A DNA stretch of 12,730 bases from Candidatus Roizmanbacteria bacterium RIFCSPHIGHO2_02_FULL_43_11 (GTDB taxonomy: Bacteria; Patescibacteriota; Microgenomatia; UBA1406; HO2-37-13b). The notes under the pieces are model-generated. The model was not told the origin of the DNA and did not search any database. It saw only the letters and a list, made by a program, of their open reading frames with translations. Location of the stretch: NCBI GenBank assembly GCA_001789515.1, contig MFZT01000016.1, positions 477 to 13,206 on the forward strand, in the 5' to 3' direction. Below are positions 1 through 6,846 of the stretch, piece after piece (the stretch's first letter is position 1; every line of letters starts with the position of its first letter). The position numbers and the translations under genes are program-made.

Positions 1-1115
1 TCTTCAAGTGCAACGGGGTAGATCAACTTTGCTGTAATCTTGATATTGTCACCAGGCATAACCATTTCTACACCCTCTGGCAAAGTGACCTCTCCGGTTA
101 CATCTGTGGTTCGGATATAGAATTGTGGTCGGTAACCTTTGAAGAATGGGCTGTGACGACCGCCTTCTTCCTTCTTCAAGACATATATCTCTGCCTCAAA
201 TTCCGTGTGTGGTGTCACTGTGCCTGGCTTTGCAATGACCTGTCCTCTTTCAAGGTCATCTTTCTCTACACCGCGTAGAAGAAGCCCAACATTATCACCT
301 GCTTGACCTTCATCAAGTGTTTTGCGGAACATCTCAATGCCCGTTATGGTTGTTTTCTTTGTATCTTTGCCAAGACCAATGATTTCGATTTCTTCTGCCG
401 TTTTGATCATGCCTCGTTCGACTCTCCCTGTTGCAACAGTACCACGTCCAGAGATAGTAAAGACATCCTCAATAGGCATGAGGAACGGCTTGTCTGTGTC
501 ACGCACTGGATCCGGGATGAAGTCATCAACTGCTTTCATAAGGTCAAGAATAGCTTGTTCAGCCTCAGCATCACCTTCAATGGCTTTGAGAGCAGATCCT
601 TTAATGACTGGGACATTATCCCCGTCATATTCATATTTATTGAGAAGGTCCCGAATTTCCATTTCAACAAGATCAAGGATCTCAGGATCTGAGACCATAT
701 CGGTTTTGTTCATAAAGACTACCAAGGCAGGCACGTTAACCTGTCGGGCAAGGAGCACATGCTCGCGAGTTTGAGGCATTGGGCCGTCAGGAGCAGATAC
801 GACAAGAATAGCGCCATCCATCTGGGCAGCACCGGTAATCATGTTCTTGATGTAGTCGGCATGACCTGGAGCATCGATGTGAGCATAGTGTCGTTTTGCT
901 GTTTCGTATTCAGAGTGGTTAATATTGATTGTCACTCCTCTTTCCCTTTCTTCAGGAGCCTTATCAATATCCTCATATTTTAACGCTTCAGCCCACCCTT
1001 TTTTTGCAAGAACGTGGTGAATCGCTGATGTCAATGTGGTTTTTCCATGGTCAACATGACCAATGGTGCCAATATTGACGTGTGGTTTGGTTCTTGTAAA
1101 TGTACCTTTTGCCAT
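1..1115 (-). CDS. tuf: Elongation factor Tu, 3'-truncated by window edge
   Basis: EF-Tu is the GTPase that carries aminoacyl-tRNA to the ribosomal A site in the cytoplasm. The reverse strand from the ATG at 1115 gives 371 codons without interruption; compared with E. coli EF-Tu about 24 C-terminal residues lie beyond base 1. Visible motifs: G1 GHVDHGKT (residues 19-26), G2 region RGVTIN (about 59-64), G3 DAPGH (81-85), G4 NKTD, G5 GSAL, and the domain 2-3 signatures [30 protein letters not shown] and VEMVMPGDN. The G3 box has Ala where almost all bacterial EF-Tu proteins have Cys (DCPGH). The gene is separated from rpsL-rpsG-fusA by about 8.5 kb and has its own promoter and a leader of about 73 nt. 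Identity is certain; whether a second tuf copy exists cannot be seen. Confidence 0.98.
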   Translation of the reverse strand, partial: MAKGTFTRTKPHVNIGTIGHVDHGKTTLTSAIHHVLAKKGWAEALKYEDIDKAPEERERGVTININHSEYETAKRHYAHIDAPGHADYIKNMITGAAQMDGAILVVSAPDGPMPQTREHVLLARQVNVPALVVFMNKTDMVSDPEILDLVEMEIRDLLNKYEYDGDNVPVIKGSALKAIEGDAEAEQAILDLMKAVDDFIPDPVRDTDKPFLMPIEDVFTISGRGTVATGRVERGMIKTAEEIEIIGLGKDTKKTTITGIEMFRKTLDEGQAGDNVGLLLRGVEKDDLERGQVIAKPGTVTPHTEFEAEIYVLKKEEGGRHSPFFKGYRPQFYIRTTDVTGEVTLPEGVEMVMPGDNIKITAKLIYPVALE

Positions 1116-1142
1116 ATGTCTGTCAAAATTAATAACATCTCT

Positions 1143-1181
1143 GTTTTTGTGCCTTAGGGTCATGTTCCAGGGCATAAAAAC
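1143..1181 (-). promoter_or_regulatory. Inverted repeat in the tuf leader
   Basis: Arms 1143-1153 and 1171-1181 pair at 10 of 11 positions around a 17-nt loop; in the tuf RNA the odd pair is C-A. The stem is A/U-rich outside and GCC/GGC inside, and lies wholly in the predicted 5' leader, ending 28 bases before the start codon. No U-tract follows, so it is not an intrinsic terminator in the tuf direction. It could be a 5' stability or control element; function is unknown. Confidence 0.35.
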
Positions 1182-1194
1182 ACAGCACGATCGT

Positions 1195-1223
1195 AGTATA
1201 CGGAACAGAACACTAAAATGCAA
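1195..1223 (-). promoter_or_regulatory. Predicted tuf promoter
   Basis: On the minus strand TTGCAT (1223-1218) and TATACT (1200-1195) are separated by 17 bp, a sigma70-type layout. The predicted transcript starts near 1188, leaving about 73 nt before the tuf ATG, the longest leader in the window. It lies back to back with the promoter of the divergent membrane gene. Confidence 0.55.
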
Positions 1224-1235
1224 GGATTTTACATC

Positions 1236-1264
1236 TTAACATTTCATGTTTAATCGTGTACTAT
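1236..1264 (+). promoter_or_regulatory. Predicted promoter of the DUF1189-like gene, leaderless
   Basis: TTAACA (1236-1241), 17-bp spacer, TACTAT (1259-1264). Counting seven bases past the -10 box puts the transcript start at 1271, one base before the ATG at 1272. The AAGGA at 1266-1270 is only one base from the ATG, too close to serve as a Shine-Dalgarno site. Confidence 0.55.
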
Positions 1265-1271
1265 CAAGGAT

Positions 1272-2114
1272 ATGAGAAGGTTAAAGGTCTTCTTTCATGT
1301 GTTCAAACATTCGCTTATTCCTTTTGACGCGTATTATACAAAAGTTCGTACCGTGCATTTTGCATTTTCCTTTACCTATTTCTGGGGAATGATTGCTTTG
1401 TTCATTGCTTTCTCTGTGCTTTTTAAAGCAATTCTTTTTATGGGCTTGTACCCTCCGTCTTCGCTGAAAGAAGCTGTAAAACAGATCGAATCTGCATATC
1501 CCGAAGAACTTGTTGTGACGATACATCCACTTGGTAGATTATCAACCAATATTGATCACCCATTTATACTTTTTTCACCGCTTGAACATAACCCCCGCCC
1601 TCTTGTTGTGATTGATCCAAAGGGCCAGAAAGAGAAGATGCTAGAGTATGATGCACTTATCTTATTTACTGAGCGGACAACATACATCAGATACGGAGGT
1701 GTTACCTATGATTATCGCTATCCAACGGGAAAAACCATCATGCTTACAAAGGAGAAAGTCGGGGATATTTCCCTCTCTGCACAGAAATTACTACGTTCAT
1801 ATTGGTCATTTATCCTCGCCGCTATTTCATTTGCGATTCTCCTTGGCATCCCAACCTTTGGAATTTCCTATTTTATCACTCTTACTATTGCTGCAGCGAT
1901 CTACCATATCGTACTTTCATTTTTTGTTAAGCATAAAAGACTCACTTTTTCCTCTGTTGAGAAAATTGCTTTGCATGCTGCAACCGGTCCCGTGGTCATT
2001 CAAGCACTTGCGTTTGTACTGGGTCTTTCCCCATCTGTGCCTTTTTGGTATACGGTGTTGCTATACATCTTCATCGGAGGAGCACTATACGAAGCCTATT
2101 TTCAGAAATCATAA
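1272..2114 (+). CDS. DUF1189-like multi-pass membrane protein
   Basis: A 280-aa membrane protein of unknown biochemical role. A short basic N-terminus (FFHVFKHSLIPFDAYY) leads into a first hydrophobic segment at about 31-58. A soluble extracytoplasmic-looking domain of about 115 residues follows (about 62-175), containing PEELVVTIHPLGRLSTN, the VVIDPKGQ strand and a YDALILFTERTTYIR strand. Three to four more membrane segments come after (about 177-219, 235-252, 257-275). This layout (FF..LY-type start, TM, beta-rich loop with an 'IDP.G' strand, then a TM bundle) resembles the DUF1189 family; I cannot confirm it without a profile search. The gene stands alone, divergent from tuf and convergent with the Cys-rich gene 25 bp downstream. 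The start at 1272 is chosen because the promoter -10 box ends 8 bases before it. Confidence 0.85.
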   Translation: MRRLKVFFHVFKHSLIPFDAYYTKVRTVHFAFSFTYFWGMIALFIAFSVLFKAILFMGLYPPSSLKEAVKQIESAYPEELVVTIHPLGRLSTNIDHPFILFSPLEHNPRPLVVIDPKGQKEKMLEYDALILFTERTTYIRYGGVTYDYRYPTGKTIMLTKEKVGDISLSAQKLLRSYWSFILAAISFAILLGIPTFGISYFITLTIAAAIYHIVLSFFVKHKRLTFSSVEKIALHAATGPVVIQALAFVLGLSPSVPFWYTVLLYIFIGGALYEAYFQKS

Positions 2115-2139
2115 GCACTTCAGAGTTTTGAGATGATTT

Positions 2140-2484
2140 TTAGGAACATCCACATAATGCAGCAGCCTGTTGTATATGCTCATTCAATGACCCGCAGTTT
2201 TGGTTTTGAAGAATATGTTCCTTACCCAAGATACATATAAACCTGGCGTAGCATACCTGCCCGTCCGGTTGCAGTAGGTATTCACCATCTGTAACACATC
2301 TGGGCAATTTTGTGCTGTCAATCGGTATTGGTTCAACAGAGTTTTGCACAATAGATTTCATCATTACAGGGGTCTGTGCTCTTGATGAAAAGGTATAGAT
2401 CTGTGATGAGATGTTTACTAAAGAGAGGAGGATAAATATCAATGCAACGCCCGACAGAAGTAAAAATTTACGCCTTTTCCACAT
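2140..2484 (-). CDS. Small membrane-anchored or secreted Cys-rich protein
   Basis: A 114-aa protein of no family I recognise. A basic N-terminus (MWKRRK) precedes one strong hydrophobic segment (about 7-24), read as an uncleaved signal anchor or a signal peptide. The remaining 90 residues should be outside the membrane and contain six cysteines at 63, 78, 84, 97, 111 and 113 (the last two as LCGCS at the C-terminus). An even number of Cys in a small exported domain suggests three disulfides, but no partner oxidase is visible. The start codon lies inside radA: the first 17 bases overlap the radA end in another frame, so translation is probably coupled and no separate promoter is needed. The link to radA may be only positional. 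Coding is supported by the overlap, the export signal and the clean stop just before the convergent gene. Confidence 0.75.
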   Translation of the reverse strand: MWKRRKFLLLSGVALIFILLSLVNISSQIYTFSSRAQTPVMMKSIVQNSVEPIPIDSTKLPRCVTDGEYLLQPDGQVCYARFICILGKEHILQNQNCGSLNEHIQQAAALCGCS

Positions 2485-3781
2485 ATTCCGACGTTTTGAA
2501 TAGCAACATCTTTAATTGTCTCACAGAGCTAAAGTCTTTAGACGAGTAAATGGTTCTCAAACCAAAACGTTTTACATCTTTCAAAACTTTTTCCTGCCCA
2601 AAAACGCTGCGTATTTCTCCGAGGAGTCCAATTTCTCCAATACACGCTGCCTTATCCTGTAATGCTTTTCCCTCAATTGATGAGAGGATAGATACTACAA
2701 TGCCTAAATCAGCCGCAGGAGTTTTGGCTGTTAACCCACCCACAACACTAACATAAATATCATATGCATCCAGTTTCAAACCCATGTATTTGCGCATCAC
2801 AGCAAGAAGAAGTTGCACTCTGTTATAGTCTACACCTGAGACAACACGCCGAGGTATTGTCAGGAGGGTTGGTACAACTAAGCTCTGAATCTCATAGAAA
2901 AGTGCTCTGCTTCCTTCTACAGAGACTATAAGTGCACGTCCAGGTTCCTGAGCAGTTGTTGATTCAATAAGCTCAGAAGGTTCTTCAACCTCAGCCAAAC
3001 CTTTTTCTGTCATAGAAAACACACCAACCTCATCTGTCGGCCCAAAACGATTTTTATGAGCACGAAGAATCCGAAATCTGGACAATTTATCACCTTCCAG
3101 ATACAGGACACAATCAACCAAGTGTTCGAGAGTTTTTGGCCCTGCAATATCGCCCTCTTTCGTAACATGCCCGACAATAATGACAACTTTTCCACTTCTT
3201 TTTGCATACTCAACCAAACGCGAAGTTACCTCCTTAATATGCGCAACACTTCCCATTGGGGAGTCAATATGTGCAGAAAACATTGTTTGGATTGAGTCGA
3301 TGACAACAATATCAAAGGGTATCTCACTATTCTTAAGAGCTTGAATTATTCCAGCAATTTCTATATCAGAAGATACATGAAGTTTCGATAGGTCAACAGC
3401 AAGTCTATCTGCACGTTGCTTAATCTGTTGACCAGATTCTTCTCCTGAAATATACAAAGCAGGAGATTGTTCAAGAATTTTAAGCAATAGAGTTGATTTA
3501 CCAACGCCAGGCTCACCAGCTATGAGCATAACTTCACCTTTGACAAACCCTCCCCCAATAACTCGGTCAAATTCATGCAAACCTGTTTCTCCCCTTTCAT
3601 GTGAGGCTGCTTGAACAGAAGTAAGGGGAGCAAACGAAGCCTCTTTAAACTCGCCCCTTCTTCCTCTTCCTTTTCCAAGTTCTTTAAATTCCTTCAGTGT
3701 ATTCCATTCCTTACATTGTGGACATTTTCCATACCATGAAACAGATGTATAACCGCAAGAAGAACAGACAAACTTAGTCAT
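2468..3781 (-). CDS. radA: DNA repair protein RadA (Sms)
   Basis: RadA is a RecA-like hexameric ATPase and helicase that promotes branch migration during recombination repair and transformation. The 437-aa protein has all family parts in order: an N-terminal C4 zinc finger (Cys 6, 9, 20, 23), Walker A GEPGVGKS (89-96), Walker B IVVIDS (158-163), the RadA-specific KNRFG motif (243-247), and a C-terminal Lon-like domain (about 285-437) with VSVVGGLTAKTPAADLG. The length is near the usual 450-460, with a short linker after the zinc finger. The ATG at 3781 places the first CxxC at residue 6, as normal. A weak -10-like TACCAT (3795-3790) would start the transcript two bases before the ATG. It is divergent from the PEGA gene and overlaps the downstream Cys-rich gene by 17 bases. 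Confidence 0.97.
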   Translation of the reverse strand: MTKFVCSSCGYTSVSWYGKCPQCKEWNTLKEFKELGKGRGRRGEFKEASFAPLTSVQAASHERGETGLHEFDRVIGGGFVKGEVMLIAGEPGVGKSTLLLKILEQSPALYISGEESGQQIKQRADRLAVDLSKLHVSSDIEIAGIIQALKNSEIPFDIVVIDSIQTMFSAHIDSPMGSVAHIKEVTSRLVEYAKRSGKVVIIVGHVTKEGDIAGPKTLEHLVDCVLYLEGDKLSRFRILRAHKNRFGPTDEVGVFSMTEKGLAEVEEPSELIESTTAQEPGRALIVSVEGSRALFYEIQSLVVPTLLTIPRRVVSGVDYNRVQLLLAVMRKYMGLKLDAYDIYVSVVGGLTAKTPAADLGIVVSILSSIEGKALQDKAACIGEIGLLGEIRSVFGQEKVLKDVKRFGLRTIYSSKDFSSVRQLKMLLFKTSEYVEKA

Positions 3782-3824
3782 ATGCAGATATGGTAGCAGG
3801 TTTTTATGAAATATTTACGAAATC

Positions 3825-3853
3825 TTGCCGCAAAGACCCCCATGCACTATAAT
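3825..3853 (+). promoter_or_regulatory. Predicted promoter of the PEGA-SH3 gene
   Basis: TTGCCG (3825-3830), 17-bp spacer, then a perfect TATAAT (3848-3853). The predicted start is near 3860, only four bases before the ATG at 3864, so the mRNA would be practically leaderless. No Shine-Dalgarno sequence is present. Confidence 0.65.
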
Positions 3854-3863
3854 ATAGCCACTC

Positions 3864-4778
3864 ATGAAGAAAAAGCTCCTTTTTCTGGCAATGCTTTTTG
3901 CGCTCTTCGGCCTTGGCATAGTTATTCGCTATGTTTTTTTGTCACGAAGTGCAGCAGAAGGTCGCCTTCAAATCATATCCTCTCCAAGTGCAAGTATCCT
4001 AGTCAATGGTAAACCCTCAGGTAAAACCCCCTATGAAGCATCTTTTGCTGGGGGGGAGTATATACTGAAACTCATCACGGATGATACTGATGCTTCTTCT
4101 TCAGGCACATGGGAAGGAAAAATTTCAGTTTATAAAAACGCACGCACGTTTGTGAGTAGAGAGATCGGGACAAACGATTTAACATCCTCTGGTGTTATTT
4201 TGACAGTCCTCCCCCTTACGAAGGAGAATAGAACAGAAAATACCAAACCCGATTCTGGCCAAATTGAGGTGCAAACATATCCTGATGGTAGTATCGTTTT
4301 TCTTGATGATGAAGAACAGGGGATTGCCCCACTCATACTCTCTAACATCTCAAAAGGAGATCACGAACTTTCAGTCTTCAGCCCCGGGTTTTTCAGGCGT
4401 AGCCAAAAAATAAAAGTGTCGTCAGGATTTAAGGTCGTTGCAGAGTACAAACTTGCCATTGACCCTTCACACAAAAAGGTTGAAAAAAAGCCCGATGATA
4501 TTGCAACTGATGAAGCTTCTGTCCAAAAAAAAGAAACTGAACAGAAGCTTGTTGTTTCTATCAATCAAACAGATACTGGATGGCTGAGAGTTCGCGCTGA
4601 ACCAACGCTCTTTGCCTCAGAAGCAGCAAAGGTTAAACCTGGACAAACATTCAATGTTTTGGAAGAACAGTCAGGTTGGTACAAGATCGAATATGAGAAC
4701 GGGAAACAAGGATGGATTTTCGCACAATACACGTCAAAACAGAATGAGTCCAAGCCTACACTTCAACCTTCTCCTTGA
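3864..4778 (+). CDS. PEGA-PEGA-SH3 envelope protein
   Basis: A 304-aa surface protein anchored by one N-terminal membrane segment (about 4-26, preceded by MKKK). Two PEGA domains follow: 33 to about 103 (LQIISSPSASILVNGKPSG, TPYEASFAGGEYILKL) and 133 to about 197 (IEVQTYPDGSIVFLDDEEQG, APLILSNISKGDHELSVFS). A charged Lys/Asp/Glu linker (about 199-226) leads to a bacterial SH3 domain (about 227-291, with GWLRVRAEPTL, GWYKIEY and GKQGWIFAQY). PEGA domains are common in surface proteins, and bacterial SH3 domains often bind cell-wall peptides or other envelope ligands; the actual ligand is unknown. There is no lipobox. The 3' end overlaps the 3' end of the convergent WecA/MraY-like gene by 23 bp, so the two C-termini are encoded on opposite strands of the same DNA. 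A structural or adhesive role at the cell surface is inferred. Confidence 0.93.
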   Translation: MKKKLLFLAMLFALFGLGIVIRYVFLSRSAAEGRLQIISSPSASILVNGKPSGKTPYEASFAGGEYILKLITDDTDASSSGTWEGKISVYKNARTFVSREIGTNDLTSSGVILTVLPLTKENRTENTKPDSGQIEVQTYPDGSIVFLDDEEQGIAPLILSNISKGDHELSVFSPGFFRRSQKIKVSSGFKVVAEYKLAIDPSHKKVEKKPDDIATDEASVQKKETEQKLVVSINQTDTGWLRVRAEPTLFASEAAKVKPGQTFNVLEEQSGWYKIEYENGKQGWIFAQYTSKQNESKPTLQPSP

Positions 4779-5832
4779 TTGTGTTGATGATTATTATGAA
4801 GCATGCAAGCATTACGCATACTACTAAAAAGGCAAGAAATTTCTGCTCTTGTTCAAAAAATAGCGCGGCTATGCCAAAGACAAGAGAAACTGTCCAGTAG
4901 AATACAGCAATCCGCCTTCTCCCCCAGCCAATATTGAGAAGTCTATGATGAAAATGCTTATCATCTCCTTTGAGTGGTGATTTTCCCTCGATTACCCGTC
5001 GTGCTATCGTATATAATGCATCTACTAATGGCATTCCAAGCACAAGCGCCATGGTACCAAGTTTGCCCCAGGATAATATTGAAAGTATGCCAAGAAAATA
5101 CCCGCCTAAAGTCCCTCCGCTAAATCCAGGGATGATTTTCTGAGGATAAAAATTCCACGGTAGAAACCCCAAAAATGCTCCGCCTACAATAAAACCAAGG
5201 AGGGCTACCTGAAGATTTGAAATTTCGTGTGAAGAAAAGCGCATTGCCAAGATCCCTAATATGATTGCTGAAATTCCTACAAATCCAGGCAGTTGCCCGT
5301 CAACCCCTTTGCTCCAATTGACGAAATTCATTATCGCAGTTATCCACAGCAGAGCAAATATATTTGCTAAAAGCAAGAAATGCTTCTCTTGTCCAAATAT
5401 CTGATATGTCAACGTGACCTGATCTAATCGTATAACACCACCTAAAGGATTCGTAATATACGGCACACCTAATCCGGAAAATATCACAAGAAAGACAATG
5501 GCAAAAAGTGCCATGAGCCTCATACCAGGTGGCAAATCAATACGATCATCTATAAGACCCAGTATGACAATGCCTGTGGCTCCAATGAGCACTCCAATAA
5601 CAATTTGGTTGAATGTCAGAAATACCAAACTGCTTAAGAGAATGGCAAGATATATACCAAGACCCCCAGCTCTTGGTATAACTCCTGTATGCGTATGAGC
5701 AGGATGCTTCCTTTTCTTTGCGTCATCAACAAGATTCAGCTTGAACGCAAGCCGGATGACACCAGGAGTTGCAAGGAACGCTATTGCTAGTGAGATGAAA
5801 AAGGCAAGCACACCTTGAGTGATCTGTGTCAT
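4756..5832 (-). CDS. WecA/MraY-like glycosyl-1-phosphate transferase (GT family 4), divergent active site
   Basis: A 358-aa polytopic protein of the polyprenyl-phosphate sugar-1-phosphate transferase superfamily, which starts assembly of cell-wall or surface glycans on a lipid carrier. Family landmarks: KRKHPAHTHTGVIPRAGG (40-57), the Asp pair in GLIDDRIDLPP (Asp 95-96), NFVNWSKGVDGQ (169-180), and DDKHFHHRLLNIGW (290-303) matching the cytoplasmic HxHHR loop. About ten hydrophobic segments are visible. Two positions normally acidic are changed: the first Asp of the NxxNxxDGxDG motif is Lys175, and the Asp of the GDxGS loop, which helps bind magnesium in MraY, aligns with Phe237 (IIPGFSGGTLGG). 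The substrate may therefore differ or the mechanism be altered. The ATG at 5832 overlaps the TGA of the upstream 107-aa gene (ATGA), so the two form a couplet. Confidence 0.9.
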   Translation of the reverse strand: MTQITQGVLAFFISLAIAFLATPGVIRLAFKLNLVDDAKKRKHPAHTHTGVIPRAGGLGIYLAILLSSLVFLTFNQIVIGVLIGATGIVILGLIDDRIDLPPGMRLMALFAIVFLVIFSGLGVPYITNPLGGVIRLDQVTLTYQIFGQEKHFLLLANIFALLWITAIMNFVNWSKGVDGQLPGFVGISAIILGILAMRFSSHEISNLQVALLGFIVGGAFLGFLPWNFYPQKIIPGFSGGTLGGYFLGILSILSWGKLGTMALVLGMPLVDALYTIARRVIEGKSPLKGDDKHFHHRLLNIGWGRRRIAVFYWTVSLVFGIAALFFEQEQKFLAFLVVCVMLACFIIIINTIKEKVEV

Positions 5833-6152
5833 GATATAAGTAAGAGTATCCTTACAAAAATATATGTTGTTATGCCAATAACTGCCGCATTTGCACTATC
5901 AATGATATGTTGTCCAAACACATTATCCTGAAATACTCTTTTCAAGACAAAGCTATTTAAAAAAACACACAGCAGTGCAATTCCAGGCAATATTGCAAGA
6001 TAGTATATACTGACAACTTGAGATGAAGGTGTAGGAAGTGAATAGAAAAGTGGTATTTGCGGTGGAAGGGTTTTTAATGAAACAAGTAGCGCAGCCCCTA
6101 TAAAGAGCCACGAAATCCCAATCAGTATTGGTGCATTCCAGATAAACTTCAT
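5829..6152 (-). CDS. DUF1648-like small membrane protein
   Basis: A 107-aa protein with three predicted membrane segments (about 8-26, 48-70, 86-105). Between the first two lies LPPQIPLFYSLPTPSSQV (29-46), similar to the 'lP..iP.hf...g' loop of DUF1648 proteins, whose function is not known. I chose the ATG at 6152, not the longer reading frame from 6326, for two reasons. The extra 58 residues are antisense to the sodA start and carry no hydrophobic or conserved pattern. Also, a TGG-TATACT extended -10 box (6164-6159) predicts transcription starting exactly on the A of this ATG. It overlaps the downstream WecA/MraY-like gene by ATGA, so coupled translation and a shared envelope role are likely. 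Family assignment is by motif only. Confidence 0.8.
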   Translation of the reverse strand: MKFIWNAPILIGISWLFIGAALLVSLKTLPPQIPLFYSLPTPSSQVVSIYYLAILPGIALLCVFLNSFVLKRVFQDNVFGQHIIDSANAAVIGITTYIFVRILLLIS

Positions 6153-6158
6153 AGAGTT

Positions 6159-6186
6159 AGTATACCAAAGCACAACAAACTTGAAA
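6159..6186 (-). promoter_or_regulatory. Predicted promoter of the 107-aa gene, leaderless
   Basis: Minus-strand TATACT (6164-6159) is preceded by TGG, making an extended -10. Seven bases further is 6152, the A of the ATG. The best -35 candidate is TTTCAA (6186-6181) with a 16-bp spacer; this hexamer read on the plus strand is the TTGAAA of the sodA promoter. Confidence 0.55.
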
Positions 6187-6209
6187 TCAATCTGATGACA
6201 ATTTATAAT
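6181..6209 (+). promoter_or_regulatory. Predicted sodA promoter
   Basis: TTGAAA (6181-6186), 17-bp spacer, perfect TATAAT (6204-6209). The transcript should start near 6216, about 25 nt before the sodA ATG. The short leader carries no Shine-Dalgarno sequence. The promoter shares its -35 hexamer, read on the other strand, with the divergent gene. Confidence 0.65.
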
Positions 6210-6240
6210 GACTTCATATTTATCAGTTTGCTTCACACCT

Positions 6241-6846
6241 ATGTACACTGTCCCTGATTTACCGTACGCATATGATGCTCTCGAACCTTTTATTGATAAG
6301 CAAACCATGCAGATCCACCATGACAAGCATCACGCTGCATACGTAACCAACTTTAATGGTGCCCTTGAGAAATATCCAGCCTTGCAGGAGAAGTCCGTAG
6401 AAGAGCTTATCTCAAACATTGAGGCTATTCCCGAAGACATTCGTGTTACTGTGCGAAATAATGGAGGAGGTCATGCAAACCATTCATTGTTTTGGACTCT
6501 CATGAAGCCAAACTCTGGCAAAAGACCTGAAGGTAAAGTTGCAGAGCTTATACAAAAAACCTTTGACTCGTTCGAGAATTTTAAAACTGAATTTTCACAG
6601 GCATGCACTACTCGCTTCGGGAGTGGCTGGGCATGGCTTGTGGTTAATGATGGCGCCTTAGAGATTATGAGTACTGCCAATCAAGACTCGCCATTGTCGC
6701 AAGGAAAGAATCCTATCCTTGCCCTTGATGTATGGGAGCACGCGTATTACCTTACATATCAGAATCGGAGGCTTGAATATATTGATGCGTGGTGGAATAT
6801 AGTCAACTGGGATCAGGTACAGACACTCTTGCAGGCTCACATATGA
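6241..6846 (+). CDS. sodA: Superoxide dismutase, Fe/Mn family, Mn-like
   Basis: Converts superoxide to oxygen and hydrogen peroxide. The 201-aa protein is full length and carries the four metal ligands His26 (in QIHHDKHH), His81 ([11 protein letters not shown]), Asp163 and His167 (LDVWEHAYY). Gln148 in STANQDSPL and the Gly-rich GGGHANH segment resemble manganese enzymes, but metal use cannot be fixed from sequence. No signal peptide, so it should be cytoplasmic. The start at 6241 gives the family N-terminus [18 protein letters not shown]; an in-frame ATG at 6208 overlaps the -10 box and is rejected. The stop overlaps the next gene's start (ATGA), so a CAP surface protein is co-translated. 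Presence of the enzyme suggests exposure to oxygen. Confidence 0.97.
   Translation: MYTVPDLPYAYDALEPFIDKQTMQIHHDKHHAAYVTNFNGALEKYPALQEKSVEELISNIEAIPEDIRVTVRNNGGGHANHSLFWTLMKPNSGKRPEGKVAELIQKTFDSFENFKTEFSQACTTRFGSGWAWLVVNDGALEIMSTANQDSPLSQGKNPILALDVWEHAYYLTYQNRRLEYIDAWWNIVNWDQVQTLLQAHI

Noticed and set aside
1266-1270. AAGGA as Shine-Dalgarno site of the DUF1189-like gene
   Set aside because: It ends one base before the ATG, too close for ribosome alignment, and overlaps the predicted transcript start.
2101-2150. Possible bidirectional terminator between the DUF1189-like gene and the Cys-rich gene
   Set aside because: A T-run is present, but no stem of more than three or four pairs precedes it on either strand.
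6208-6240. In-frame N-terminal extension of sodA from the ATG at 6208
   Set aside because: This ATG overlaps the perfect TATAAT box (6204-6209), and the added residues do not match the superoxide dismutase N-terminus; the start at 6241 gives the family sequence.
6153-6326. 58-residue N-terminal extension of the 107-aa membrane protein
   Set aside because: It is antisense to the sodA start, shows no hydrophobic or conserved pattern, and an extended -10 box points to the ATG at 6152.
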